Counted from the first letter of the stretch, positions 16,553 through 25,743 are shown. The stretch: 64,000 bases of DNA from Acetobacter suratthaniensis (GCF_017377745.1 NZ_JAFVMG010000001.1:434001-498000), one strand, 5' to 3'. Notes: generated by a model from the sequence alone, not told the origin. Translations and numbers: made by a program.

Positions 16553-17776
16553 ATGAACGGACTTTCTGGCGCGGCTGCGGCCGTGCAGGATGTGGTTGTT
16601 GTCGGCGGTGGCGCGGCAGGCCTGATGACGGCTCTTGTCGCAGGGCGGCGCGGCCTGCGGGTGAGCGTGCTCGAACACGGGCCGGAGGTCGGGCGTAAAA
16701 TCCTGATTTCAGGTGGTGGCCGCTGCAATTTTACCAATACCGACATGCGGGCCGAACGCTTTCTTTCCAATAACCGGCATTTTGTTAAATCCGCTATCAG
16801 CCGCTACCGGCCAGAGCATTTTCTGGCCATGCTGGGGCGGCACGGCATTGCCTGGCATGAAAAAAAGCTGGGCCAGCTTTTTTGCGATCATTCTGCATCA
16901 GACATTGTGCAGATGCTGCTTGATGAGTGCCGCGCGGCTCATGTGCGTATCCTGACAGGTGTTCGGGTCAGCGGGGTCAGCAAGGCCGATCACTTCACGG
17001 TGCAGACCTCGGCGGGCACCCTGCACGCACGCTCTCTGGTGCTGGCCAGCGGCGGGCTGTCCATTCCCAAGCTGGGGGCGAGCAGCTTTGCTTATGATGT
17101 GGCCCGGCAGTTCGGTCTGCCGGTTGTCAAACCCGAGCCTGCGCTGGTGCCGCTTGTGTTCGGGCATGAGGAGGATGCGTGGCTCCGCACGCTGGCCGGG
17201 GCTTCGCTGCCGGTGCGGGCCGCATGCGGCAAGGTCGCGTTTGAAGAGGCGTTGATGTTTACGCATCGGGGGTTGTCTGGCCCGGCACTGTTGCAGATTT
17301 CTTCTTTCTGGCGCGAAGGGCAGGCGCTCTCGCTTGATCTCGTGCCGGGGCAGGATATGGCGGCAGCGCTCGCGGGCCTGAAAAAAAGCGGCGTAAGAAC
17401 ACAGGCCCCCGCGACACTGGGGCGCTGGATGCCGCATCGTCTGGCGCAGGCGCTCAGTGCGCGCTACCTGCCCGAAAAGCTGCATGGCAGGCCGCTGGCC
17501 GAATGGGCGGATAAAGATGTGGCCGCCCTTGCCCGGCATATCAGCCATATGGCGCTTACACCCACCGGCACCGAAGGTTTTGCCAAGGCCGAAGTGACGC
17601 GCGGCGGTGTGGATACGTGCGCCCTGTCCTCACGTACGATGGAAGCCACAACCGTACCCGGTCTGTATGTGGTGGGCGAGGCGGTTGATGTAACCGGCTG
17701 GCTGGGTGGGTATAATTTCCACTGGGCATGGGCCAGCGGCCATGCCGCGGGCGAGGCCGTAGCTGCGGCTGCCTGA
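16553..17776 (+). CDS. BaiN/HI0933-like FAD-dependent oxidoreductase (TIGR03862-type flavoprotein)
   Basis: A 407-residue flavoprotein with the N-terminal dinucleotide-binding motif VVVVGGGAAGLMTALVAGRR, the family hallmark GRKILISGGGRCNFTNTDMR, and a C-terminal FAD-contact segment VVGEAVDVTGWLGGYNFHWA. These match the HI0933/BaiN family, closest to the group known as the PP_4765-type flavoprotein. The substrate is not established. It begins 5 bp after the GST gene and converges on rsmI. Confidence 0.85.
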   Translation: MNGLSGAAAAVQDVVVVGGGAAGLMTALVAGRRGLRVSVLEHGPEVGRKILISGGGRCNFTNTDMRAERFLSNNRHFVKSAISRYRPEHFLAMLGRHGIAWHEKKLGQLFCDHSASDIVQMLLDECRAAHVRILTGVRVSGVSKADHFTVQTSAGTLHARSLVLASGGLSIPKLGASSFAYDVARQFGLPVVKPEPALVPLVFGHEEDAWLRTLAGASLPVRAACGKVAFEEALMFTHRGLSGPALLQISSFWREGQALSLDLVPGQDMAAALAGLKKSGVRTQAPATLGRWMPHRLAQALSARYLPEKLHGRPLAEWADKDVAALARHISHMALTPTGTEGFAKAEVTRGGVDTCALSSRTMEATTVPGLYVVGEAVDVTGWLGGYNFHWAWASGHAAGEAVAAAA

Positions 17777-17811
17777 GGCGGTTGGTCTCAAGCAGCCGCT
17801 TTGATGGCGGG

Positions 17812-18789
17812 CTAGTTTTTGGGCTGGCTGGCCAGTTCCAGTGCGCGGGCATAAACAATCCGCTTGGGCAGGCCAGCGGCTGCGGCGGCTAGTGCCGCGG
17901 CATCCTTGACCGAATGTGTTGCCAGCAGGGTTTTCAGTGTTGTGTCCAGATCATCCGCGCTAGCGCTTTCTTCCGGGGCAGGGCCAAGCAGCAGGGTGAT
18001 TTCGCCACGGGGGGCTGTTTCTGTATAGAAGGCTGCCAGTTCTGACACGCTGCCCCGGCGTATTTCCTCAAATCTTTTTGTCAGTTCCCGCGCTACGGCG
18101 GCGGGCCGCTCCGGCCCGAACACGGCTGCCATATCGTGTAGGGTATCGGCCAACCGGTGCGGGGCTTCATGCCAGATCAGGGTAGCCCCCAGACCGGCGC
18201 GCTCAGCCGCATGCAGGCGGGCAAAGGCTTCGCGACGGGCAGCGGAGCGTGGCGGCGGAAAACCCGCGAACAGGAACGGATAAGGCGGCAGGCCCGACAG
18301 TACAAGGGCTGTCAGAGCCGCATTGGGGCCGGGTACGGCGGTTACTGTAATGCCAGCTTCTATGGCTGCGCGTACCAGCCGGTAGCCGGGGTCGGACAGC
18401 AGGGGCATGCCCGCATCTGAAACCAGTGCAATCCGGGCTCCGGCCTGCAGGCGGGCCACAAGGGCTGGCACACGCTGGCGCTCGTTATGTTCGTGCAGGG
18501 CCTCCGTGCGCGCACTGATCCCGCGATCGGTTAAAAGCCGCGCGGTTGTGCGCGTATCTTCGCACAGCACGAGTTCAGCCGAGGCCAGAGCTTCGGCCCC
18601 GCGAGGGCTGAAGTCCCCCAGATTGCCGATAGGCGTTGCCACCAGCACCAGCGTTGCGGGGGGTACACTGCTGGAAGAAGGCACATGACTTGGCGCTTCT
18701 GCTTCAGTATGCAATGGATCAGTCTTGTCATGCGGCGGCTCATCAGGCTGGCTGGCGGTAAAGGATGATGTGGATGATGACGCGCGCAT
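17812..18789 (-). CDS. rsmI: 16S rRNA (cytidine(1402)-2'-O)-methyltransferase
   Basis: RsmI methylates the ribose of C1402 in the 30S decoding centre. The tetrapyrrole-methylase fold is clear: LVLVATPIGNLGDFSPRGAE, VLCEDTRTTARLLTDRGI, ALVSDAGMPLLSDPGYRLV and AVPGPNAALTALVLSGLP. ATG 18789 has an ideal AGGAG 6 nt upstream. The first about 45 residues are a Ser/Pro/His-rich extension not shared by the family, giving 325 residues against roughly 285. It is divergent from the lipoprotein gene with 65 bp between, the same head-to-head arrangement as rsmI and lpoA in Escherichia coli. Confidence 0.93.
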   Translation of the reverse strand: MRASSSTSSFTASQPDEPPHDKTDPLHTEAEAPSHVPSSSSVPPATLVLVATPIGNLGDFSPRGAEALASAELVLCEDTRTTARLLTDRGISARTEALHEHNERQRVPALVARLQAGARIALVSDAGMPLLSDPGYRLVRAAIEAGITVTAVPGPNAALTALVLSGLPPYPFLFAGFPPPRSAARREAFARLHAAERAGLGATLIWHEAPHRLADTLHDMAAVFGPERPAAVARELTKRFEEIRRGSVSELAAFYTETAPRGEITLLLGPAPEESASADDLDTTLKTLLATHSVKDAAALAAAAAGLPKRIVYARALELASQPKN

Positions 18790-18854
18790 ATTCGCTCCTG
18801 TCAGGGCTTTGTGCTCAAGCTCTGGCGGCAAATGCCCCCCCGAGCAAGGCCGGA

Positions 18855-20291
18855 ATGGCCAGAATCTCGGTGGCTTATGCCACATATGCGCCAAAAGGGC
18901 GCGGTCTTGCTGCTCTTGGGCTGGGCGGGCTTCTGCTGGCCGGGTGTGCGCAGCAGTCTTCCGGGCCGGGTGCTGGCCCTGCCAGCGTGCCTGAAGCTCA
19001 AAAGCCAGCAGCGACCCGCAGCGTTGGTGTTCTATTGCCCCTGAGCGGGGCCAATGCGCCTTTGGGGCGTGAATTGCTGGCCGGGGCAGAAATGGCCTTG
19101 GCCATGCAGCCCGTGCAGGGAACCCCCGGCGTGCAACTGAAGGTGGATGCCCACGATACAGCCGCACCCGGTGGCGCGGCAGAGGCTGCCGCGGCCGCTG
19201 TGCGTGCGGGCGACAGTGTCCTGATCGGGCCGCTGACCAGTGGGGATACGGCAGAGGCCGCCCCGGCCGCACAGGCAGGCCGGGTGCCGGTTCTGGCCCT
19301 GACCAGCGATGTTACGCAGGCCCGCCCCGGTATATGGGTGATGGGGATCACTCCTGAAGATCAGGTGCAGCGTCTGGTGGAGCAGGCCCGGCAGGAAGGG
19401 CGCAAGCGGTTCGCGGCTTTGCTGCCTGATAACCCTCTGGGCCGGGCAATGGGCAATGGCTTGCAGGTTGCCTGCCGCGATCAGGGGCTGGCGGAGCCTG
19501 TCATCAGTTATCATTCCAGCGCGCCTGACAGTGTTACGGATGCGCTTAAACAACTCAGCGGCATCAACAGCAATGGCGCCTCGCTCCCTGCCGGTGTGGC
19601 AGGGGCGGCGCCGGATACGCAGGCCCAACCGCTGCCTGCCGATCTGGCCACGGCATTGGGGCAGGCAGGGAATGAAGCCGCCAGCGCCCCGGCGAGTGTG
19701 CCGGGGGGGAATGTCAGCAATGGTGTGGCGGGCATGAGTGCTTCGGGGCAGAGCATTGCTCCCCCATCGCTGCCGTTCGATGCCTTGCTGCTGGGAGATA
19801 CCGGGCTTCCGCTGAAAACCGTTATGACCGCATTGAACGATATGCAGGTTAGCCTACCGGCAGTGCGGATTATGGGGCCGGGCCTGTGGGCGGCTTTTGC
19901 CAGCAAGCTCGGGCCGATCCGTGGCGCATGGTATGCAGCCCCCAACCCGTCAGCACGGCAGGGTTTTGTGGCGCGTTTTTCCGCGCAGTATCAGCACGCA
20001 CCCAAGCCGCTGGTTGATCTGACTTACGATGCGGCAGGGGCTATCCGTACCCTGACGGATGAGGGCGCCAAGGATTTCCCGCCCAAACTGCTCACCCGTC
20101 CAGCCGGTTTTCAAGGGGTGGATGGCGCGTTTGTGCTGCTGCCTGATGGGCGGGTAAGGCGGGCTCTGGCCGTGTTTGAAGTGATTGGCAGTGGGGCGGA
20201 TGCGCGTATGATCGCTACCGCACCCACCAATGTTGCCCCACGCGTGGCCCCTGCGAGTAGCGCGGTCAAAGCGCCTGCTGGCGGCGCCTGA
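18855..20291 (+). CDS. LpoA-like penicillin-binding protein activator (lipoprotein)
   Basis: A 478-residue lipoprotein: ATG 18855 gives MARISVAYATYAPKGRGLAA and a lipobox LLAGC with the acylated cysteine at residue 31. The mature part has the periplasmic-binding-protein fold of the LpoA/YraM family (VGVLLPLSGANAPLGRELLA, VLIGPLTSGDTAEA, IWVMGITPEDQVQRLVEQAR, VDLTYDAAGAIRTLTDEG). In enterobacteria LpoA stimulates PBP1A from the outer membrane; that role here is inferred. A Gly/Ala/Ser-rich insertion (about residues 235-300) interrupts the domain. Position opposite rsmI supports the family. The usual downstream yraN is missing. Confidence 0.8.
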   Translation: MARISVAYATYAPKGRGLAALGLGGLLLAGCAQQSSGPGAGPASVPEAQKPAATRSVGVLLPLSGANAPLGRELLAGAEMALAMQPVQGTPGVQLKVDAHDTAAPGGAAEAAAAAVRAGDSVLIGPLTSGDTAEAAPAAQAGRVPVLALTSDVTQARPGIWVMGITPEDQVQRLVEQARQEGRKRFAALLPDNPLGRAMGNGLQVACRDQGLAEPVISYHSSAPDSVTDALKQLSGINSNGASLPAGVAGAAPDTQAQPLPADLATALGQAGNEAASAPASVPGGNVSNGVAGMSASGQSIAPPSLPFDALLLGDTGLPLKTVMTALNDMQVSLPAVRIMGPGLWAAFASKLGPIRGAWYAAPNPSARQGFVARFSAQYQHAPKPLVDLTYDAAGAIRTLTDEGAKDFPPKLLTRPAGFQGVDGAFVLLPDGRVRRALAVFEVIGSGADARMIATAPTNVAPRVAPASSAVKAPAGGA

Positions 20292-20313
20292 TCCTACGTA
20301 AGAAGGCTGCCTA

Positions 20314-20358
20314 TCAGGTTCGGTGTCATGATTATGAAGAGCCGAACCTGACTTTTTT
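20314..20358 (+). terminator. Rho-independent terminator after the lpoA-like gene
   Basis: TCAGGTTCGG (20314-20323) pairs perfectly with CCGAACCTGA (20342-20351), then CTTTTTTG. It ends the transcript 25 bp after the stop codon. Confidence 0.85.
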
Positions 20359-20445
20359 GAACTGAACGATAGATGGCTACCTATTGGCGCGGTTTATAGG
20401 AAGTTCTTGCCGTATATCCGCAGGGTATTGGTAAAATCAGATGGG

Positions 20446-20477
20446 AGAGGCAGATGATGGAGAATTCATCTGTCTCT
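20446..20477. repeat. 12-bp near-perfect hairpin in an intergenic region
   Basis: AGAGGCAGATGA (20446-20457) pairs with TCATCTGTCTCT (20466-20477) with a single G-T position and an 8-nt loop. It lies between the lpoA terminator and a 42-codon ORF and is not followed by a T-run, so it may belong to a small RNA or a leader. Confidence 0.5.
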
Positions 20478-20555
20478 GTCTGATCGAGGTTATGAAACCG
20501 CACATCATCTCTTGTTGATCCCAAAAAGAGAGCGCTTGAAAAAAGAACACTTTTT

Positions 20556-20684
20556 ATGGGGATTATTTTCTGGCTGATCCTGTTGGCCGGCACATTTGGC
20601 CTTATTCTGGTGGGCTTGCTGGTTGGGTATGTTTTTACCTTTTTATCCAGTCAGCCCTCATCAGCTATATCAGGGCAGGTGTAA
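20556..20684 (+). CDS. Putative single-helix membrane microprotein (42 aa)
   Basis: An ATG-initiated ORF of 42 codons ending TAA. The product begins MGIIFWLILLAGTFGLILVG and continues LLVGYVFTFL before a short polar tail (SSQPSSAISGQV): one long transmembrane helix with a polar C-terminus. The composition is far from random for a GC-rich genome, but the ribosome-binding site is weak (A-rich). I do not recognise a family. It lies alone between two terminated genes on opposite strands, downstream of the 20446 hairpin. Confidence 0.4.
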   Translation: MGIIFWLILLAGTFGLILVGLLVGYVFTFLSSQPSSAISGQV

Positions 20685-20781
20685 GGCTGACGGCCAAACA
20701 GCTTCCGGCATAATGCCGGGCCTGCTCCGGCGAGGACTGGAGAGCGTTTCATCCGGATAGACGATCATATCAGGGAGGCCA

Positions 20782-22413
20782 TTAGCGGCGTGTGCGTGCC
20801 ATGGCTGTGAGTGACTGCGCCACGCGGCTGATAACATCCGCCCATTGTCTCGGGGTGGTCTGGCGGATGATGCGCAGGTTCGGATACCACGGCGTATCGT
20901 CGCGTCCATGCAGCCAGCGCCAGCAGTTATCATAGCGATCCATCAGTAGCACCGGTTTGCCCAGACCGCCCGCCAGATGGGCAACAGATGTATCCACACT
21001 GACAACCACATCCAGCCCCATGATCAGGGCGGCGGTATCATCCATGCTGTGCAGGGCTTCTGTCGGATCGTACAGGCGCATGTCTTCGGGCGGGTCTGTC
21101 ATCTGTTCGGCATAGGGGCCTTTTTGCAGGCTGATAAGCGCAACCCCCGGCAGGCGGCCCAGCGGTTCCAGAGCGCTCAGGGGGAGTGAGCGCCGTCTGT
21201 CCACAATATGGGCGGCGAGTGTGTGGTTGCGTGGCGCTCCACCCCAGACCAGCCCGACCCGCAGAGCTTTGCCAGAGGGAAGCAGGGCCGCCATTGTCTG
21301 TGTTTTTGCAGTATTGGCGTGCAGGTAGGGCACGGGCGCGCCCCACGGTGTCTGTGTGTGCTGGAAAAGGCGCGGCAGGCTGATAAAGCCGCAATAGCTG
21401 TCAAAGCTGGGGAGAGCGGGGGCATCGTCCCGCATGACATGTACGCTATGGACGCCCTGCACCCTTTGGCAGAGCTGGCTCAGGGCTGGTGGCACCAGTA
21501 GGTGCACCTGCGCACCGCGTTGCGCGAGTGCTGGCACATAGCGCAGGTACATCAGCGTATCGCCCAGTCCCTCCTCATGCACGAGCAATACGCGCTGGCC
21601 ATCAAGCCGCTCCGCGTCTTTCAGGGGGGGCAGGGTGGCATTGTCCGGCAGCGCCGTGTGACCCGGCAGGGCATGTCGCCATTCATGGGCCTGCCAGCCC
21701 GTATCGTATTGCCCAGCTTTTAATAGGGCTACGGAGCGGTTGAAGTGAAAACGCGCATCATCCGGGCGGAGGGCAATGGCTTCATCAAAATGACGGAGGG
21801 CTTTTTCCATCTGCCCCTGACCTGTCAGGATCGTGCCGATATTGACCAGCATGGCCGCGCGTTCGGCAGGGGGCGAGGGTAGGGGATGCAGGCATTCCAG
21901 CGCAGCCTGCATGTTGCCCTGTTCAGTCAGGGCCATGGCCAGCAGACTACGTGCAGGCGTTGCTTCAGGTGCGAGGGCTACGGCCTGTTTGAGCAGGCTG
22001 ATGGCGGCATCATGCTGGCCGGTCTGCACCAGTAGGCTGCCGAGTGTGGCATGGATGCGTGTATCATCGGGCGTGCGGCGTAGCAGGGCTTGCCCGGTGG
22101 CGAGGGCTTCGGGCCTGCGATCCTGCGCTATCATCAGTTCGGCCAGATCCTGCAAGGGGTGCTGGCTATTGGGGTGGCGGCTGGCCACAGCGGCGAGAAT
22201 ATCCGCCGCCCGTTCGGGCTTGCCCGTTGCCGCCAGACCGAGCGCATAAAGAATGGCGGCCTGTTCCGCGTGGTTGTTCTCGGGCAGGGGGAGCTGACCG
22301 TATGCTTCCAGCCGGGGCAGTACCTGCCAGAACAGTCCGGCTTTCATATCGGCCAGGCAGGTGCGTAAAAAATCAGCGCTCAGAGGGGTTGGTTTTGGGG
22401 TGGCGGGTTTCAT
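20782..22413 (-). CDS. TPR-repeat protein with C-terminal glycosyltransferase-like domain
   Basis: A 543-residue protein in two parts. Residues about 40-250 are tandem tetratricopeptide repeats (AILYALGLAATGKPERAADI, ATLGSLLVQTGQHDAAISLL, FDEAIALRPDDARFHFNRSV). The rest resembles the ADP-heptose/GT9 fold seen in TPR-fused proteins: QRVLLVHEEGLGDTLMYLRY, LRVGLVWGGAPRNHT and VVVSVDTSVAHLAGGLGKPV, the last being the nucleotide-sugar site. It may glycosylate a protein or surface polymer; the acceptor is unknown. ATG 22413 is preferred to the upstream start at 22431. Confidence 0.78.
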   Translation of the reverse strand: MKPATPKPTPLSADFLRTCLADMKAGLFWQVLPRLEAYGQLPLPENNHAEQAAILYALGLAATGKPERAADILAAVASRHPNSQHPLQDLAELMIAQDRRPEALATGQALLRRTPDDTRIHATLGSLLVQTGQHDAAISLLKQAVALAPEATPARSLLAMALTEQGNMQAALECLHPLPSPPAERAAMLVNIGTILTGQGQMEKALRHFDEAIALRPDDARFHFNRSVALLKAGQYDTGWQAHEWRHALPGHTALPDNATLPPLKDAERLDGQRVLLVHEEGLGDTLMYLRYVPALAQRGAQVHLLVPPALSQLCQRVQGVHSVHVMRDDAPALPSFDSYCGFISLPRLFQHTQTPWGAPVPYLHANTAKTQTMAALLPSGKALRVGLVWGGAPRNHTLAAHIVDRRRSLPLSALEPLGRLPGVALISLQKGPYAEQMTDPPEDMRLYDPTEALHSMDDTAALIMGLDVVVSVDTSVAHLAGGLGKPVLLMDRYDNCWRWLHGRDDTPWYPNLRIIRQTTPRQWADVISRVAQSLTAMARTRR

Positions 22414-22506
22414 GGGTGGGTCCCGGAACAAAGGCTGTGGCGTGCGTCAGAATATCCGTGTTGGCGCATGCGCGAAACCTGCGGGCAGGCAAAAGAGGGG
22501 TGACAT

Positions 22507-22545
22507 AAAAAAAACCGGCACCCCTTTTGGGCCGCCGGTTTTTTT
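22507..22545 (-). terminator. Rho-independent terminator after carD
   Basis: AACCGGC (22513-22519) and GCCGGTT (22534-22540), with inner CCCC/GGG pairing, flanked by A-run and T-run on both sides. It lies 30 bp past the carD stop and can act in either direction. Confidence 0.88.
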
Positions 22546-22574
22546 GAGCAGTCTGACCGTCCTGTGTAAGCCGT

Positions 22575-23165
22575 TCAGGCGGCTTTCATGACGGCGGTCA
22601 GGGATTCCAGAACCTCGTTGGGTTCCTTCTTTTCCAGCACCGCGACTTCGGCCACAAAGCGTTCCTGAGCGGCTTCAAACAGCTTGCGTTCGCTGAAGCT
22701 GCCATCCAGGCTATCGACATTACGGCGCAGGTCACGCAGAACTTCGGCAATCTGCACCAGATCGCCCGAGTTGATTTTTTCCTGATAGGCCACCGCACGG
22801 CGCGCCCACATGCCCTTGCTGACATGCGGCTTGCCTTTGATGATGGCCATGGCCTTGTCTACAATCTCGCGCGAGACGATCTTGCGCAGCCCGGCCTTGC
22901 GGGCCTTGGTCAGCGGGATACGCAGGGTCATCTGGTTGCCGGGGAAGGAAATCTGGATAACTTCCAGCTTCGTTCCGGCTATTTCATCCACCCCGATCCG
23001 GTCCACCCGACCGACACCGTGTGCGGCGTAGACGATGGCATCGCCTTCCTGAAAGGGATCTTCGTCCTTTACCTTGGTTTTTGCCTGGGCTGCGGTCGTG
23101 GCGGCGGCGGTGCGTGCCATTGCATCTGTCACGCCGCCTTTGGGAGGTGCTCTGAAAGTATTCAT
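22575..23165 (-). CDS. carD: CarD family transcriptional regulator
   Basis: CarD-type proteins bind RNA polymerase beta through a Tudor-like domain and stabilise open promoter complexes, often at rRNA and growth genes. The 196-residue product has FQEGDAIVYAAHGVGRVDRI and TLRIPLTKARKAGLRKIVSR (RNA polymerase-interaction domain), then a helical DNA-binding half (KGMWARRAVAYQEKINSGDL, AEVLRDLRRNVDSLDGSFSE). ATG 23165 has AAAGG 7 nt upstream; openings further upstream show no similarity. Confidence 0.92.
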   Translation of the reverse strand: MNTFRAPPKGGVTDAMARTAAATTAAQAKTKVKDEDPFQEGDAIVYAAHGVGRVDRIGVDEIAGTKLEVIQISFPGNQMTLRIPLTKARKAGLRKIVSREIVDKAMAIIKGKPHVSKGMWARRAVAYQEKINSGDLVQIAEVLRDLRRNVDSLDGSFSERKLFEAAQERFVAEVAVLEKKEPNEVLESLTAVMKAA

Positions 23166-23232
23166 AACCTGACCTTTTAGCATAAAAATGCGTGTTTGTC
23201 TTGTAAAACAGCCGATAGAAGCAGGTCTGCGG

Positions 23233-24108
23233 TTATGATTGCACGCCGTTGACTGTCTGTAGCGCCGGGGCTGTGGGGTCTCCTGTCGGTTGCAGCACGT
23301 CAATTTCGATCGTGCGTGCCATGGTGGCCATTGGCAGGGCGTGCAATGTGTTGGCGAATGGCTCCTGCAGGTCGCTTGCACTTTTGTCGAGCACAAGGAA
23401 CAGACAGCCTACAAGGCTTGAACCCAGTGGTGTAATCCATTCGAGTGTCTGCACCATGGACAGCGGCAGCACGATACAGAAAATATTCACCAGCACGCGG
23501 GGCAATACGGAAAACTGCATCGGCAGGGGGGTGTTGCGAATACGCTCCAGCCCGCCCTGTGCATTGGCAAGATCGGACAGGATGCGGTCGATCTGTCCAT
23601 GCACGGCGCCATCGATGTTTTTCTTGCGGACTTCTTCCGCAACCCCAAGTCCGATCTGGTAAAGAATGGCATTGGGCTGGTTGCGATAACCGACAATGGC
23701 CTCACGCATGGAGGCTGGTAGCAGGCGGTTGATATCCTCGCTGGCATCCAGCTTGCCCAACGCCATGCGCAGGGCATGTGGGTAGGCGGCAATGGCGTAC
23801 ATCAGGTCGTGCCTATCGCCCAGCAGGGTGCCGGCCTGTCGGCCGAAGGAGCGGCAGTTGTTGGTGATGCTCCCCCACAGGGTACGGCCTTCCCACCAGC
23901 GGGAATAAGCGCTGGTGCTGCGAAAGCCCATGAACAGCGCCAGAGCCGAACCGATCAGGGGTACCGGCAGGCTGGGTTGTTCCATCCATTCCTGATGGAA
24001 AACCTGAAAAAGAATGACCACCACAAAATCCCAAGCTGCCATGAGCAGGAGAATGGCGCGCACCTCGCGGTATATGATGCGTAGTCCCTTGCGTGGGTCA
24101 ACGATCAT
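23233..24108 (-). CDS. Bestrophin family membrane channel protein
   Basis: A 291-residue protein of the bestrophin/UPF0187 family, homopentameric anion or cation channels of the inner membrane. Seen: MIVDPRKGLRIIYREVRAIL, membrane helix LLLMAAWDFVVVILFQVFH, the hallmark LFMGFRSTSAYSRWWEGRTL, and TPLGSSLVGCLFLVLDKSAS near the C-terminus. No operon partner: carD is 67 bp downstream on the same strand and fghA is divergent. Confidence 0.88.
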   Translation of the reverse strand: MIVDPRKGLRIIYREVRAILLLMAAWDFVVVILFQVFHQEWMEQPSLPVPLIGSALALFMGFRSTSAYSRWWEGRTLWGSITNNCRSFGRQAGTLLGDRHDLMYAIAAYPHALRMALGKLDASEDINRLLPASMREAIVGYRNQPNAILYQIGLGVAEEVRKKNIDGAVHGQIDRILSDLANAQGGLERIRNTPLPMQFSVLPRVLVNIFCIVLPLSMVQTLEWITPLGSSLVGCLFLVLDKSASDLQEPFANTLHALPMATMARTIEIDVLQPTGDPTAPALQTVNGVQS

Positions 24109-24265
24109 CCAGACTGTCTCCTTTCTTGTCGGGGCTGTATTGCCCGTCCGTGCTCTAACATGACACAGTAACAGTGGTTTCCCGATATGGCAGCTTTATG
24201 TTGGTGATGCCAGCCGGGCGATACTGTTGAAAACATATGGTGAAATGCCGGAGGAATATTAAGCA

Positions 24266-25129
24266 ATGCAAGCCAGCGCCGGATTGACCCTGCGGGAAGA
24301 GCACCGCTGCCATGGTGGTAGCGTGCAGTTTTATGAGCATCAGTCCGAAGTGCTGGGCCTGCCTGCGCGGTTTGGCGTGTTTCTGCCTCCCGCAGCGCTG
24401 GAAGGTAAGCGCGTGCCGATTCTGTACGTGCTGGCCGGGCTGACCTGCACGGATGAAACGTTCCTGATCAAGTCGGCCGCTCTGGCCGAGGCCGCGCGGC
24501 TGGGCCTGGCCATTGTCGCCCCCGATACCTCGCCCAGAGGGGCCGGGGTGCCGGGAGAAGAGACGGATTGGGATATGGGCACGGGGGCTGGTTTCTATCT
24601 GGATGCCACGCAGGAACCGTGGAGCCGCCATTATCGCATGGATAGCTATATCAGCCGTGAACTGCCTGCTCTGGTGGAGGCGGCGCTGCCGCTGGATGGC
24701 GCACGGCGTGGCATTACCGGCCATTCCATGGGCGGGCATGGTGCGCTGGTGCATGCGTTGCGTAATCCTGAGTTCTGGAAATCGGTTTCGGCTTTTGCGC
24801 CGATCGTGCATCCGTCCGCCGTACCATGGGGCGAAAAAGCTTTTACCGCCTATCTGGGCGATGACCGCGCGACATGGCGCGCCTATGATGCAGTTTGCAT
24901 GCTGGAAGACGGATTGCGCCACCCCACGACCATTCTGGTCGATCAGGGGGATGCGGATCAGTTTCTTGAGCGCGAACTCCAGCCGTGGCATCTGGAAAAC
25001 GCAGCACGCGCCGCAGGTCAGAATCTGACCCTGCGGCGCCATGCGGATTATGATCACTCTTACTGGTTCGTGCAGAGTTTCGCGTGCGAACACCTGCGCC
25101 ACCACGCGGCCATTCTGGGCGCGCTGTAA
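24266..25129 (+). CDS. fghA: S-formylglutathione hydrolase
   Basis: This alpha/beta-hydrolase releases formate and glutathione from S-formylglutathione, the last step of glutathione-dependent formaldehyde removal. The nucleophile motif GHSMGGHGALVHAL is present, with VLAGLTCTDETFLIKSAAL near the oxyanion region, DQGDADQFLERELQPW (acid) and YDHSYWFVQSFACEHLRHHA (catalytic His). At 287 residues it is full length. A GGAGG lies about 11 nt before the ATG. The partner dehydrogenase adhC/frmA is not adjacent. Confidence 0.94.
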   Translation: MQASAGLTLREEHRCHGGSVQFYEHQSEVLGLPARFGVFLPPAALEGKRVPILYVLAGLTCTDETFLIKSAALAEAARLGLAIVAPDTSPRGAGVPGEETDWDMGTGAGFYLDATQEPWSRHYRMDSYISRELPALVEAALPLDGARRGITGHSMGGHGALVHALRNPEFWKSVSAFAPIVHPSAVPWGEKAFTAYLGDDRATWRAYDAVCMLEDGLRHPTTILVDQGDADQFLERELQPWHLENAARAAGQNLTLRRHADYDHSYWFVQSFACEHLRHHAAILGAL

Positions 25130-25167
25130 GGCTATTCGGTCTTTATCGCCCTATCCGGGGGCGCTGG

Positions 25168-25743
25168 TCAGGTAATAGGCCTATGCGCCATGCCTGCCAG
25201 CGCCCCCAGCCATTTGAGGTATTCTGTCATCAACAGCCGCAGGGTTGAAAGCTGTGTCAGGTGGTGCATGGCGGGCGGTGTAACCGGGCAGGCATACAGG
25301 GTGACATCGGGCAGGGTGCGGCCCAGTTCCAGCATGGCGCGGCGCATATGGTAGCCCGCCGTAACCACCACAAGGCTGCTGATATGGTTGTCAGCAACCC
25401 ATGTGGCGGTTTCTTCCGCATTACCAATGGTCGAGCGGGCCTGATAGCCCAGCGTAATCCGCCTGCCGAGCGTTTTTTCCTGCTGGGGTAGGAGCAGCGC
25501 TTGTTGGGAGGCCTGCGGGGCCACGCCTGAAATAAGCAGCCATTGGGCCTGCCCCTGTTCCAGAAGGCGTAGCGATGTTTCCACCCGTCCCGCCCCGCCG
25601 GTAAGCGCTACAATGCCTGCCGTATGGGGCAGAGGCCCGGCAGGCTGGAGCGCATCGCGCACGAACCAGCCAAAGCCACACAGGAACAGTAACGGCAGGC
25701 CCAGCAACACAAAAGCCCGGGCCAGTCTGGCAAGACGGCGCAT
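25168..25743 (-). CDS. YdcF family (DUF218) membrane protein
   Basis: A 191-residue protein with one N-terminal transmembrane helix (FVLLGLPLLFLCGFGWFVRD) and a periplasmic DUF218 domain: GIVALTGGAGRVETSLRLLE, WLLISGVAPQA, STIGNAEETATWVADNHISS and LVVVTAGYHMRRAMLELGR. Relatives include ElyC and SanA, linked to envelope and peptidoglycan precursor metabolism; the reaction is not established. ATG 25743 overlaps the ftsX stop (TGATG), so it is translated with ftsEX, hinting at a cell-envelope role. Confidence 0.85.
   Translation of the reverse strand: MRRLARLARAFVLLGLPLLFLCGFGWFVRDALQPAGPLPHTAGIVALTGGAGRVETSLRLLEQGQAQWLLISGVAPQASQQALLLPQQEKTLGRRITLGYQARSTIGNAEETATWVADNHISSLVVVTAGYHMRRAMLELGRTLPDVTLYACPVTPPAMHHLTQLSTLRLLMTEYLKWLGALAGMAHRPIT

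Noticed and set aside
17765-17799. Inverted repeat GCGGCTGC/GCAGCCGC at the flavoprotein stop codon
   Set aside because: No T-run, and one arm lies in coding sequence; too weak to call a terminator.
18790-19272. N-terminal extension of the rsmI frame
   Set aside because: It runs antisense through the lpoA-like gene; the ATG at 18789 has an ideal ribosome-binding site.
24155-25105. Minus-strand open frame opposite fghA
   Set aside because: Antisense to a well-supported hydrolase gene and without recognisable motifs.
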